Assembly: GCA_021234155.1 (NCBI GenBank) | Contig: JAJEKV010000034.1 | Location: 10,305,614 to 10,369,613 of the forward strand | DNA: 64,000 nucleotides | Origin: Isoetes taiwanensis | Lineage: Eukaryota; Streptophyta; Lycopodiopsida; Isoetales; Isoetaceae | Direction: 5' to 3' | In this document: in pieces, positions 11,055-21,676 of the stretch | Layout of the letters: every line of letters begins with the position of its first letter | Numbering within the stretch: the stretch's first letter is position 1 | Made by a program: the position numbers and the translations under genes | Notes under the pieces: generated by a model | What the model was told of the DNA's origin: nothing | Seen by the model: only the letters and a program-made list of their open reading frames with translations | Database searches by the model: none

Positions 11055-12483
11055 TCAAAGTGTCGCTTTAGCATTGCTTGTAGCACTGTCAAGCTTATCA
11101 AGAGAGGTATCTATCTCCTCTCTAACATTCTTTGAGGTTGTTTCCACCTAATACAAAGTCAAAAGAGCACATTGTCATTTTATTGCCTCCGTGACAAATC
11201 CCCATTTTAAGTTGGCAAGAACAAAACAATGCAAGGGAAAAAGAAACAAAAGCAGATTGAAGTAGAACTCTTGCATTATTTTTATAAATTTTGCTTACCT
11301 TTTCCATAAGTTCTTCGACTTTCTCAGCGTCCTTTTCTACAACCTCAGCTAGGTGTTCAACAGCTTTTGCAACACACTCTACACCTTTAGCCAATACCTC
11401 TGTTGCGTTTGCTACCTTCTCTATTTCATCTGAGTAAAAAAGTCGAAGAACTTATGAAACAATATATGAAACCAACATCATGTTTAATAGCTATTGCTAC
11501 CTTCTCTATTTCATCTGAGTAAAAAAGTCGAAGAACTTATGAAACAATATATGAAACCAACATCATGTTTAATAGCTACGGGACCTTTGTTATTCTTGTC
11601 AGTTTTGCAAAATACAAGTTCCTTCCTTATAATAATGTTTCACTAATAGATAATAATAGATAATAGATAAGATAAGTTTTATTGGCAATGTTGACCATTT
11701 AGGCCCTAGAACACAACACATAAGAGTGTTGTTTATCACAGTGGAGAGTATAACTGAAGTAATTGACTCATCATTCTTTCTTTCATTATTCTTGTATTGT
11801 CTGGAGAACCATCTCGTTTATTGGACGTCTCTTTAAAAATGCTCCTACTTCAAGCATTTCAGTGGATTATAATTTTGTGGGAAAGGTAACTTACCAATCG
11901 ATAAAGATGGACACCTACGAATCAAATAAAAGGATAGGCGTACTACCTTATATTTAAGGAAGGATATCCCTTGCCAATGCATTTTGCTCCTTATGTTGCT
12001 ACTTAATACTTGTTTCTTCTGTTTCTATTTAGAATCCTGAAAAAATTTAAGACATACCGTCTATTCCGTCCACAATTTGCTTCTCTTTCTGTGGGGTGAA
12101 GCCAGCACCAAAGGAATAGATATATTTTCCGACAGTCAAGGGCACAGTCAAGGGCAGTTGCAGAACAAACACAATTCTGAACAAATCAATTGCCAAAAAC
12201 AGCAACTTAAGTTAATAGAACAAAATAGAGCATTTACAGTGGACAAATTAAATGCTAAAACTGTGGGACAAACAGAGCATTTGCAAAATATACACATTCT
12301 GGACAAATTGGTTGCCAAAAACTGTAACTTAAGTTAATAGAAGAGGCGAAGCAAGAGTTACCCGTTGAAGAGGGAACGGGGCAAAGAAGGGGCGTCCTTG
12401 CTTTCGTCGCTGAAAACGGCAAAATGTTAAAGAATCGGCTCAAATGCCAAACAAAGTAAGCTTGCGCCTTACCTGCTCGCCAT
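11055..12483 (-). CDS. Small coiled-coil protein, paralogue 1 (5 exons, 133 aa)
   Basis: Function not recognised. Minus-strand exons in order are 12483-12473, 12409-12362, 12176-12058, 11429-11299 and 11147-11055, all with GT..AG borders and compatible phases. The protein has a short Ser/Pro-rich N-terminus, a moderately hydrophobic stretch (about residues 21-45) and an amphipathic Val/Ala/Glu/Lys coiled coil (about 60-120, heptad-like, with AEVVEKDAEKVEEL). Exon 1 (11 nt, ATGGCGAGCAG) and exon 4 (131 nt) have exactly the same lengths as in the + strand gene at 25099-26258, and the phases match, so they are paralogues. This copy stops in exon 5 and lacks the C-terminal membrane exon. An 85-bp duplication copies its exon-4 acceptor. 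A TATA box and a palindromic G-box lie upstream. Confidence 0.72.
11410..11579 (-). repeat. 85-bp tandem duplication spanning an intron-exon border
   Basis: Positions 11410-11494 and 11495-11579 are nearly identical. The unit includes the first 20 bases of exon 4 of the minus-strand coiled-coil gene, its acceptor and the polypyrimidine tract. Use of the distal acceptor would add 85 nt and shift the frame, so the proximal one (exon start 11429) must be used for the 133-aa product. Confidence 0.85.
11640..11735 (-). repeat. Possible LINE/SINE 3' tail in an intron
   Basis: A (GATAA)n-like run at 11648-11675 is followed by sequence whose reverse complement (GGCCTAAATGGTC...CCAATAAAA) resembles the 3' terminal hairpin of the LINEs elsewhere in the window. 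A 7-bp hairpin (ACAACAC/GTGTTGT) lies at 11712-11731. It sits in intron 3 of the minus-strand gene. This is weak evidence for a very old insertion. Confidence 0.3.
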
Positions 12484-12614
12484 TTTCCGACGGATCTGAG
12501 AAATAGAGTGCTAATGTGCGAAGCTTTTAGCGCGCCATAGCTCAAGCTTGCGTTGACGGGAAGGCAATGGAAGCCTGCAATGGCCGCGTTTGTCCAAATG
12601 CCTGCGTCATCTTT

Positions 12615-12694
12615 TGTTTATAAAAATGCCAACTACAACATGGAAATTGGGTCCCATTTTTTGTCGGAGGATGAATTCTGTGCTGCCACGTGGC
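12615..12694 (-). promoter_or_regulatory. TATA box and palindromic G-box of coiled-coil paralogue 1
   Basis: On the minus strand a TTTTTATAAAC TATA box (12616-12626) lies about 135 bases before the ATG at 12483. The 10-bp palindrome GCCACGTGGC (12685-12694) lies about 60 bases further upstream. This spacing is typical of a core promoter with a bZIP/bHLH-binding G-box. Confidence 0.6.
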
Positions 12695-12771
12695 ATATCC
12701 CTATAAAAGTGGGAAGCCAATTCCGTGGAGAGCAAAAGTTACAGGTTACAACCGGTTCGACCACTACTGCT

Positions 12772-12806
12772 GGTTGGAGCACTACCACTGTGGGATTTGA
12801 ACCCAC
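12772..12806 (-). other. tRNA T-arm-like segment
   Basis: The reverse complement holds GTGGGTTCAAATCCCAC, a perfect T-stem/loop and Pol III B-box. No acceptor stem or anticodon arm can be built around it, so it is at best a tRNA-derived remnant (SINE head or pseudogene). Confidence 0.3.
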
Positions 12807-13662
12807 AAATCCGAGAAACTATTATGGTAAAAATCTGGCCATGGCATATCTCATCAAAATGAAGCCCCAAACTTCTTGGGAGCAGATGAAAACTTCAAGA
12901 ATAAAAAGCAACAAATAAATGGATGTTGGTTTCCAGGCAAAAAATCTGCTAAGAAATAGTAGGATTAAGAACAAAATACCTGCTATCGGCAGGTTTTGTT
13001 GCCATTGCCGTTGCCATTGCCGGAGCTTCTAAGTTCTATGCAGATGACAAAACAGAGAAGTAGAAACCTCGAGCATGAAGCTCCTTTTTATCTGTGCTTC
13101 CGATCAAGCGCATGAATGGTTGCATGGCTCCTCCTCTCGCATGCCCGTTACATGGCCACAGCCCTCTATTATAACTATAAGGCCGAGGGATCAAGCTGGC
13201 TTCGGGCCGTGGAGTGACAAAAGTGTCGAATGAAAAACAAAAGACTTACAGATCTGAACAAAAAGCACGAGAAAACTGCAGCAAAAACACTGGGTTAAGC
13301 AAGAAATGAAAGGAATCTGCTGACAGTACCTAGAAAGAAAGCCAGAAGTCAAGAAGCTCGAAAAAACCTAGAAAGAAGCGGTTTCCTCCATAGCCGGCTT
13401 CACATCTGTGTAGAGCTCAAGCAGAACATGATTTCTTTGAAAGAAGGAGAAGTAGATGACGACTCTTCTAAAAGATCCACTCAAGAACTCAAAAAGCAAA
13501 AAAAAAAACACTATAGCTCGCTTTTTCTCAGGAAAGACGACTCTGATATCGATTCCGCTGAGCGCCATAGCCCCAAGCACCGGAAGATGCCCCATAGCCG
13601 CCATAGCCGCCATCGTTAGGCCTCCGCCAGAAAAAAAAAAAATGGTCCCAATTTCCATGTTG
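12807..13662. other. No gene seen; upstream region of paralogue 1
   Basis: Non-coding, with a patch of repeated GCCATAGCC words at 13564-13615 and an A-run at 13631-13642. I see no convincing exon. Confidence 0.4.
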
Positions 13663-13780
13663 TGGTGGCATGGCCACCGGTCCCACATTCCGGTGTGGCC
13701 GGTGACCCGCTCCCGGCTGCCGCCGGTCGCGGGACCCCACCGGTCCACACCGGAATGTGGTCCCGGTGGCCATGCCACCA
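13663..13780. repeat. GC-rich hairpin element with ~50-bp arms
   Basis: The left arm (13663-13710) and right arm (13729-13780) are inverted copies differing by a few bases, with an 18-base loop. Both begin TGGTGGCATGGCCACCGG when read inward. Internal CCGGTGTGG/CCACACCGG words add sub-symmetry. It is non-coding and very GC-rich compared with its flanks. It could be a MITE or an inverted duplication able to give long hairpin RNA. Confidence 0.75.
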
Positions 13781-14176
13781 TACATGAACTTCAACAATGC
13801 CACGCCTCCAAAATAGCAATATCTGTAACCATTAAAAATGCCCCCTCGTATTTGGAAGGAAAAAATATAAGCTAGTGCTTTTTTTAGCGTATTTTATCGG
13901 GAATTTTTAATTTTCTTGCCGGAAAATTGTCAAAAGAAATATTGGGATGACCAGAATTTAAGAGAAGCGGGCAGATTTTCAGGGTCCAAACTTGAAGTGA
14001 ATTAATTCATGTACATCTTAGATGTTGATGTCTACATGGTCATCGTTATGGATTGTTAACCTGCGTAAAGAAAACTAGGTTTAAAACAAAGGAGCATAAG
14101 GTTGAGTTGCAAATAAACCATTGACAGCGAATTGTTTAAACATAGAAGGTATGCTAAGTTTGATCATATACTATTT
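13781..14176. other. AT-rich spacer before the copia element
   Basis: No exon or repeat recognised. Confidence 0.4.
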
Positions 14177-14482
14177 TGTTAGATGGCCGAAATGGGGAGG
14201 TGACCTGGTTCCGGAACACACAGACAGTCGGAGTGGTGATCAAAGGGATGCACAATGATGTATTACATGCGGGCTCCCATATGAACAACAAAAAATTTTA
14301 TATCTAATGAACGGTGACGTTCCAATGGTAGTTTTAATGGTTGTGTTTATTAAATAATAAAATGAAAGCCTTACATGTTGATGAGGAGAAAAACATAAAA
14401 CTTTAGATCTATTATTACATGTGGTATCAGAGCCTTTCTATACAGGTTATAGTCTGAGAAAATGTCGTCTATGCAAAAGTAG

Positions 14483-15508
14483 ATGTTGTCTATGCAGGTT
14501 TGGAGCATCTCTCTTTGCAGAAGTAGATGTATTCAAAGGAGGTTCAGGATTCCAGGTGTGGAAAGAAAGAATAAAAGAGACTTGAAAAATGAGGAACTAT
14601 GGGATATAGTCAGTAATAATGAAGAAGAAGGAAGTTCTAGTGCAACTGTTATTGGTGATGCCAGAAGATCGTATGTTGCTGCTACAGGCAGCCCAACAAC
14701 TCCTAGTGGTAGTAGTACTACTAGCTCCGTAGGTGAAGCTTCTAGCACAGATATGCCAAGTGCAGAAGCTATAAGGAAGAGAACCTTAGAAGCAAGAGGG
14801 ATTCTAACATCAAAATTGGGATCTAGCATACTGTTGAAAATAAGAGGCTTGTTCCCAAAGCAGATTTGGAGCTACATGCTTGGAACATATGCAAAGAAAA
14901 CCTCCTCCCAATTGGATGTTCTAAATAATAATCTTAGGAAGCTAAGGTATCATGAAAATGAGAACATCGAGGAGTTCCTTCAAAAATTCGATAATATGGT
15001 TGCGGACTTGGAAGCAGCTGGAGTGCCTATGCCAACAAAATACCAGATACTGTCAATTTCTAGAGCTTTTGCAAATTTCGGTCATTTGTATACCTTAGTA
15101 AGAAGTGTAGCTAAATCCAGAGATGAGGCTGAGAGGATGGTTAAAACCGAGTTAGAACAAAAAACTGTGCTAAAAGAAGAGGGAGATAGTGAGCAACCAG
15201 AGGTGTTGTATGCAGGAGGCAAAGGCAGAGGAAGTAAAGTTGGGCCATGTTTTTACTATAATGCTTATGGTCATCTAAAAATAAATTGTCCTAAGCTATC
15301 AAAAGGAAATATCAAAGGAAGCAAATGCTTTAATGGTGAAGGTTTCAGATATCTTGCCATAAACAGCTCCAATCCAAAAGGGTTTGTGAAAGATAAAACA
15401 GGAGGAGATAGTAGAGGTAGAGGAATGTCCACAAGAGGAGGTTACACCAGAGGAAGGGGAAGCACACGGAGAAGGGGAAGATGTAGGTCTTTCAGTGAAC
15501 AAAGATAA
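14483..15508 (+). CDS. Copia gag-like ORF, 341 aa
   Basis: Capsid (UBN2-type) region of the copia element. It starts within 70 bases of the primer-binding site. It contains typical copia gag text (KTSSQLDVLNNNLRKLRYHE, then EEFLQKFDNMVADLEAAG) at about residues 130-175. Near residues 255-268 the zinc knuckle reads CFYYNAYGHLKINC, where the second Cys of CxxCxxxGHxxxxC is Tyr, so RNA binding is probably lost. The C-terminus is a Gly/Arg-rich tail. It is open for its length although the pol part is broken. Confidence 0.75.
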   Translation: MLSMQVWSISLCRSRCIQRRFRIPGVERKNKRDLKNEELWDIVSNNEEEGSSSATVIGDARRSYVAATGSPTTPSGSSTTSSVGEASSTDMPSAEAIRKRTLEARGILTSKLGSSILLKIRGLFPKQIWSYMLGTYAKKTSSQLDVLNNNLRKLRYHENENIEEFLQKFDNMVADLEAAGVPMPTKYQILSISRAFANFGHLYTLVRSVAKSRDEAERMVKTELEQKTVLKEEGDSEQPEVLYAGGKGRGSKVGPCFYYNAYGHLKINCPKLSKGNIKGSKCFNGEGFRYLAINSSNPKGFVKDKTGGDSRGRGMSTRGGYTRGRGSTRRRGRCRSFSEQR

Positions 15509-16302
15509 TGAGCCTGAGATTCCTGAAGAAGAAGAAATAGATAAAGATGCAGATGTAAATGCCATTTCTCTTTCTATTTCTGAAAAGACATTGAAAGACA
15601 ATGATGGTTTACTTGTTCTAGATAGTGGGAGCTGAGAGATCCATAGCTACATCTCCTGACTTGTGAAAACAAAGAACCGTCAGAACTTCAAGGTATGTAC
15701 AAATGGGGGATGGGAAGTTACAAAAAGTAGAAGAAAAAGGTCTGCCTGAACTGTTCGATTTGAATGGCCAACCAATAGTCTTAGATAAGGTTTTGTGTGT
15801 GCCAAATGTAGTCAGATCTTATCTCTGTAATATAACTAGTGGATCTTGGCTACAGAGTTTGTTTTGAAAAACTTTGTTGTAAAGTGTATTTCAATAATGA
15901 ATTGAGATTTCTTGCAAAATGTGTTGGCAAATTATTTGTTTTTCCTAAAAATGTTGTAAATCATGTGGATGGTGAAATAAATTCAGTAGCTTTGCCAAAT
16001 TTCAGGATGTGTCATGAAAGGCTTGGTCATACTTATGCTAATAATGTAAATTACACAATCAAAAAGGGGTTGATAAGTGCTGCAAATGGCAGGCAAGAAT
16101 CATTTATTTGTGAAGGATGCATGCTGGGCAAGCATACTAGGTTGCCATTTCCAAACAAAGCAAAACGAGCGAAGGAAATATTAGAACTTGTCCACACTGA
16201 CTTGTGCGGCCCATTAAATGTTAAAACTATACATGGTCGGAGGTACTTTATAACATTTATTAATGATCATTCGAGAAAGGCAAAATGTTACATTTTAAAA
16301 AC

Positions 16303-17062
16303 AAAGGAAGGAAGGAAGGAAGGAAGTTTATTTTAACGTCCACGGAGGCCAGAGGCCTATGAGACGGCACAGAACAGGCAAAAAAGCCAAAAACCCCAAC
16401 ACCAAAAACAAACAATGTAACTGTACAGTAGAACCCTACTACCGGGATGAAAAAACCTCCACTTGGGAGGAAAAACCCTAACAGTAGGCTCTCAAATACC
16501 ATGCCCCAGAAGAGCAAGTCTGACGGCCGAAATCTGCAGGATGTAAGCTCCCAGTCGCGCTACCATAGGTGATGCGAGTAACGATGTAGCGGTGTGTCGG
16601 AGCATCTAAGATCGGTGTGCCTTTTTCGGACATGGGCATATCTTTGGGCACCGCCGGAGGGCATGGTGCTCATCCTCTATCACGTGCATCTCACAACACC
16701 GACATATCCTCTCCTCCACGGGATCCCGTGCCCGCCATTCACCCCCAAATGACTGTCTCAATTACGAGGTAATGGGAACCCGTGCTTATGGCGGCAATAG
16801 CTCTCCGTTTCTTCACAGAGATGTGTGCTTTCAAGTACCGATGGGGTCCATGCTCAAGGCCGGGATTAATCTGAGCGTGATAGTGCTCTGTCTTGGGCTT
16901 TGCAAGAGTAGAGGCATCCCACAGAGTGGCAGCATAGCCTGCATCCAATTGCCCATTCTGCGCATCAGAATCTGCCAGTGCCACCATCTGTTGGTAATCC
17001 ATAGACCACCTCCTAAACCATCCCTTACAGTGCTCGTGCCATACCCTAAGGAAGGAAGGAAA
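16303..17062 (-). mobile_element. 5'-truncated LINE fragment inside the copia integrase (copy F)
   Basis: Minus-strand sequence encodes the LINE C-terminal region (17002 down to 16739: YAATLWD..., ...HYHAQINPGLEHGPHRYLKAH, KKRRAIAAISTG), matching the end of LINE copies A-D but diverged. Its 3' end has the C-rich hairpin (CCTCC/GGAGG) and terminal hairpin (16338-16365), then a (GGAA)n tail. GGAAGGAAGG is present at both borders, suggesting target duplication or insertion into a microsatellite. Removing it joins the copia integrase frame (...LKTK to NEAFEK...). Confidence 0.75.
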
Positions 17063-17111
17063 TGAAGCATTTGAAAAAACATATCGAGTGGAGGTGGAAA
17101 GACAACATTTC

Positions 17112-18345
17112 TCTTCGCTGACTCACTCGTATATGGGGGGATTTATGTAACTTTGGCACAAGCTTCATGCTGCATGACCTTAAACCCAATCATAAATTCA
17201 TCTTTGAGAATTTCTAGTTTGACGATGTTGAGCCACGTGCGTCCCTTCATTTTAATGACTTGCTAGATGCGTTGCTAGGCTATACGGATTTATGCTTATC
17301 AAGGATCGAGAGTGTCATGCTTTTGCAAATTAATTGTTCAAAAGGAATAACTAGTAAATAAACTGAAGAAAATGGGACTATATCCTCATTTCAATCTTCA
17401 AGAATGGCGAACTGGTCTATTAGACATGGATTCTTGCTGCTGGAGACACATGACTTGATCCTAAAAGAAAAATATAACATTGAAGATAATTTAAAAGGGC
17501 TTATAAGAACATGAAAGGAAGCAGCGTGGCCAGTACAGAAATCAGATTAATACCTTGCTTGGGGATGTGATCAAATCGCTTCAAAAGTCCAAGTTTTGGG
17601 GTGTGGGTTTTGCTTGATTCGCTGCAAAACAGGAAGACCAGAAGGAAAGCATTAGAACATGAGCGTTCAGTACAGGCCGGAGGTTTGTTCTATAAGCCTG
17701 ACGCCAGAATTTGCACAAATATTTGTATCAGATGCTTGCATAAAGCGAAAATCAGATGCTTGCATAAAGCTAAAATTTCATCAGGGATCTCCTATTTCTC
17801 CTTTGTCTGATACGTCCAAGCTTCAAAAGCTTCCCAATCTCTGTGGCATTGAAGATTTGGGCCAGAATATCTCCGACCAACTGGTTTTCGCGCAGATATG
17901 AGCTTCAAGTAAGGCAAGCTACCCAAATCCGGCGAAATGGCGCCCACAAGCTGCGTCTGTATCAAGCTCAAATCTGTACTCTGGGTTCAAATTCCCGCTC
18001 CGCTCCGTCTGCAAAGGGGTTATATCTGCTTCATTTCAATTGTTAAAAAATCCTGCGGATCACTGAACATGCCCTTTTTTCAAGGCAAGCAAGGCCTGGC
18101 CGTCGGAGCTGAGCACCATAGCCGAGCTTGGAAGAAGCAAAAGTAGGATGAAAGGGCCAAAAAACTCGAGATGGGCGACGTTTTTTTTTTGGCCGGAGAC
18201 ATGTTCATATTGAAGATCTGGCTATGGCGAAGGTATTCCAGTACTCTCGTGTGCGAATGGGCTGAATGGGCGGAATTCAAAACAAATTAAATTTAGTTGA
18301 TTGAGGATGGGACGAAAATAAGTTTTATATTTAGGTGAACGAAAA
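17112..18345. mobile_element. Second insertion in the copia integrase, class unknown
   Basis: The copia frame breaks after VEVERQ (17111) and resumes with TGLYMFRKCLRSDRG (about 18346). The ~1.2 kb between has no recognised coding region and no clear terminal inverted repeats. It holds a 22-bp word duplicated at 17727-17772 (ATCAGATGCTTGCATAAAGC) and a CACCATAGCCGAGCTT word at 18115. It is an insertion by position, but its type is unresolved. Confidence 0.5.
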
Positions 18346-20240
18346 AAATCAAACTGGATTATATATGTTTAGAAAATGCTTGAGAAGCGACAGAGGAGAA
18401 GAACATATTTCTGATGAATTTCATAAATACTGCAGAGAACATGGTATTAGAAGACAACTTACGTGCAGTTATTCTCCACAACAGAATACAGTTGCAGAAC
18501 GGAAGGACGTGTCCATATTAAATGCAGTACGAGCCATGATAAAGCACTCTGGACTTCCAAACTTCTCATGCTTAAGGTATATGGATTTGAAGCCTTTGTT
18601 CATATTCTAGAGGAAAGAAGGGGAAGCTGGACAATAGGGCTATATTCTGCTATCTTGTAGGCTTATAAATTGTATAATCCAACAAAGAGACAGATAATTG
18701 TGAGCATGGATGTATATTTTGTTGAAAATAGAGTCTACAAAACTAAAAAATATGAAGAGGCCCTTAAAAGTCAGTCCAAAGTTATTGCTGATGTAGATGA
18801 TGGTAACAATGAAAATAGAACCTTTGAAAGCACAAGAGAACTAGAACATGAGCAGCCAGAAGTAGACAAACAAAGAGGCTTATCAAATATAGAGGAAAAC
18901 CAAATGGGAAAGCAAAGGAGCGGAGGAGAAAGAGAACATAAGCTCAAAGGCTTCAAGATGAGTTGATTGGCTCAACGGTTTATGGCTAAATGTTCACCAT
19001 ATGGATGTACGAACAACGTTTTTAAACACAAATCTAGAAGAGAAAATCTTTATGAAACAAGCTTCTGGTTATGAACTTCAAGATGATATGGTATGGAGTT
19101 TAAAGAAGGCAGTGTATGGGTTAAGACAGTCACCCAGCCAATGGTATTTTTGTATTGACAAATACTTGAGAATAAATAGTTTTAAAAATCACAGAGCGAT
19201 GGAAATCTCTATGTGTTCCATCAAGGACAAAACTTTTGCATAGTACATCTCTATGTTGATTATTGCATCATGGCTGCAAACAATATGGATTGTCTAAATG
19301 TGTGTGCGAGGAAATACTAAAAAGTAGATTCATGATGACTGATTTGGGGGAACTTAAAAGGTTTTTGGGAATAGAAGTTTCTAGAAATAAAAAAAAAAAC
19401 AAGCGTTGCTTTTGACTCAAGTATCCAACATAAATGCAATGTTACAAAGATTTGGCATGATTGATTGTAAGCCTACGCAGACTCCTTTAGTTCCTTGACA
19501 CAAAATGTCAGCTGATATGAGTTCAAAAACTGATGAAGATATGGCTGACATGGCAAATGTGCCATATAGGAAGCTAATAGGCTGTTTACTCTATGTTTGC
19601 AATTGTACAAGACCAGACATATCTTTTGTTGTGAGTTTACTGAGCAGGTACTCTAATAATCCAGGAAGACAACACTGGATAGTTGCAAAAAGGACTTCAA
19701 GATGTCTGAGTGGAACTCGAGAAGAGGTATATTGTACAAAAATAATGATCTTATTTTACATGCTTATTGTGATGCAGATTGGCAAGTGATCTTGATCATA
19801 GAAAGTCTACATCAGAACTCCTGTCTGATGCTTGAAGGAGGAGTTGTTGCATGGAAATATAAGAAACAAACAAGCATGGCCATGTCTTCAGCAGAGGCAG
19901 AATATGCTGCCTCCAGTTTGGCAACTAAGGAAATAATTTGGGCCAGAACGTTACTGAATGAATTTGATTTAGCTCAGAAAAATGCTACTGTACTGTACTG
20001 TTATGTGACAGTCTCAGCTGCATTGCACTCACAATAAATCCAGAAAGGACAAAACACATAGAATTATATGTACATTTCATCAGGGATATGCTTGCAAAGA
20101 AGTACATTTCTATTGAATACAATAGCAGTCAAAAACAGGTTGCAGATGTGCTTACAAACGCATTGCCACAGGAAAAATTCTTGCCCTTTGAATTGCAGCT
20201 AGGAATTACATTATCTAATTCAAGGCGAGCTGACAAATAG
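18345..20240 (+). pseudogene. Copia integrase C-terminus, RT and RNase H remnants
   Basis: Plus-strand pieces: integrase SDRGEEHISDEF and YSPQQNTVAERK (18380-18500); RT start MDVRTTFLNTNLEEKIFMKQ and SLKKAVYGLRQSPSQWY (19001-19150); RT active site YVDY instead of YVDD (19252-19263); linker YRKLIGCLLYVCNCTRPDIS (19568-19625); RNase H SSAEAEYAASSLATKEIIWA (19887-19945). Multiple stops and shifts separate them. A 20-bp direct repeat (GACAAATAGACATCTCAA) at 20231-20270 follows the end of coding. Confidence 0.85.
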
Positions 20241-20619
20241 ACATCTCAAATGTGACAAATAGACATCTCAATGTGTAAGGTTGTCTTTTTAGATAAATGC
20301 TTGTGTTCTACGTGCTCTAGTTATATGTGCTCGAAATGTAATAACTAATTTTAACTTGTATTTTTTCTGGAATTGCTAATTTCAAAATGAATTTGACGTA
20401 GAACGGTCTTCATTTTCCTAGAGGAAGACCTTACTTGCACAATCAAAATTGGATTTGTGAAGATTGAAGAAGGTTCTATCTATGCGCATTTGCGAAGGAG
20501 ATTGAAAATGATGAGTTGCAATCCCTTGAAGGGTATAGCTTTTTCTTCCTTGGAGAGGGAAGTTTGCTATTATCATAGAAACAAGAGGAGAAGTACACTT
20601 TTTAGGGACAAGAAGTTCA
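20241..20619. other. AT-rich sequence after the copia coding region
   Basis: It should contain the copia 3' LTR, but I cannot match it to the presumed 5' LTR. No gene seen. Confidence 0.35.
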
Positions 20620-20766
20620 TGTGAGACTTAGATGTCAATCTTGCAAAAAGGCAAAGGTTGAGCCAGTAAAAAATATAATCAGACCAGCTAATGAAACATG
20701 TGAGCTACCACTATTGGTCATAGGAGATAATGAAGATACTAATGTAAATGACTCCCAAAGGGAAGA

Positions 20767-21372
20767 TGATATGGTCCATAGAGTATGGGATAAAGCCTGG
20801 AAAGGTTGGGGCCCATTGGATAACAACTTCATTGAAGGATCCGCCCTTTTGGTGTCTTGGTTACCACTAGAGGTGCTAGTGCGCAACAATTGGTATCAGA
20901 GCAAGGGCTCGAGTTTGAGTCTCCATGGGGGCAAGTATGATCCGGAATACCGTTGGACGGTAGGTCATAACTTGGTCTGTGATGCTCGAGGACGAGCATA
21001 GTTCTAGTGGGAGAGATTGTAACAGACCCATGGGAGACCGCTCGAGTGGATCTTGGTGTGCGTTCCCGAGACACCGGCATAAATGGGTAGAAGCGGCTAC
21101 TCATAAACGTCTAGACAATTTTGTCCAGTTGGTTAAGTGCATGTCGGTTAGGAATGTTACATTTGGTATCAGAGCCAAGGTTCAATTCCTCGTGGCAACA
21201 TTGGTGTGTTCCACATGCTTGAGGGCAAGCATCTCGAGGAGGGGAGGAATTGATATGGTCTATAGGGTGTGGGATAAAGCTTGGAAAGGTTGGGGCCCAT
21301 TGGATAACGATTTCCTTGAAGGATCCGCCCTTTTGGTGTCTTGGTTACCACTAGAGGTGCTAGTGCGCAACA
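20767..21372 (+). mobile_element. TRIM element, 606 bp, with an extra internal LTR-like segment
   Basis: Terminal direct repeats of 122 bp (20767-20888 and 21251-21372) both begin TGATATGG and end GCAACA, and are flanked by the 5-bp target duplication GAAGA (20762-20766, 21373-21377). A primer-binding site (TGGTATCAGAGC, 20891-20902) follows the left LTR. A polypurine tract (GAGGAGGGGAGGAAT) precedes the right one. There is no coding capacity. Inside, 21018-21161 looks like another LTR (TGTAAC...GTTACA), preceded by purine-rich AGTGGGAGAGAT and followed by a second primer-binding site TGGTATCAGAGCC (about 21164). Confidence 0.85.
21018..21161 (+). repeat. LTR-like segment nested in the TRIM
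   Basis: 144 bp with perfect 6-bp termini TGTAAC/GTTACA. It is unrelated in sequence to the outer 122-bp LTRs, with a polypurine tract on its left and a tRNA-Met primer-binding site on its right. This is the arrangement of the shared central LTR in a tandem-arrayed element. Confidence 0.55.
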
Positions 21373-21676
21373 GAAGATGCTAATGTAAATGGCAATTCTG
21401 TTTGTAGTGGTTGAAATGCAACTGGTACGAATGGTCATCTACTTGCTAAGAGTGCAACAAAAGTAGAAACACGCAAATGGAAAAAAGAATTGGAGCACAA
21501 GATGGCCAAGTTCTCGAGGAGAATTGGTAGAGAAGACCGATGCGAGCTCACGTCTTGTGACATAGAGGGCCAGGCCACATTTTATACTTGGTGTAGAATG
21601 CAATGTACCTATGGTCAAGGACGACCTGATACTGTATATAATTTTGTCAAAAGTCATTGCAGTACAAAAGCACGTG

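Larger units (their letters stand above)
14177..20240 (+). mobile_element. Degenerate Ty1/copia retrotransposon, interrupted by nested insertions
   Basis: The primer-binding site TGGTATCAGAGCC (14422-14434, complementary to initiator tRNA-Met) follows a possible 5' LTR (about 14177-14419, TG...CA). The domain order is that of copia: gag (14483-15508), protease DSG (near 15626, stop codon right after), GAG-pre-integrase with H..CxxC (16010-16140), integrase (16180-16300, resuming 17066-17111 and 18345-18610), reverse transcriptase (about 19000-19400) and RNase H (19505-20200). Lesions include stops in protease and RT, the RT catalytic YVDD reading YVDY (19252-19263), a zinc knuckle with a missing Cys, and inserts at 16303-17062 and ~17112-18345. 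A matching 3' LTR was not found. Clearly dead. Confidence 0.88.

Noticed and set aside
13368-13875. Long overlapping open frames on both strands (up to 139 codons)
   Set aside because: They run through the GC-rich hairpin element, where low stop density on both strands is expected; no domain.
14177-20600. Paired LTRs for the copia element
   Set aside because: The presumed 5' LTR (14177-14419) has no recognisable copy after the RNase H region, so a full LTR pair is not claimed.
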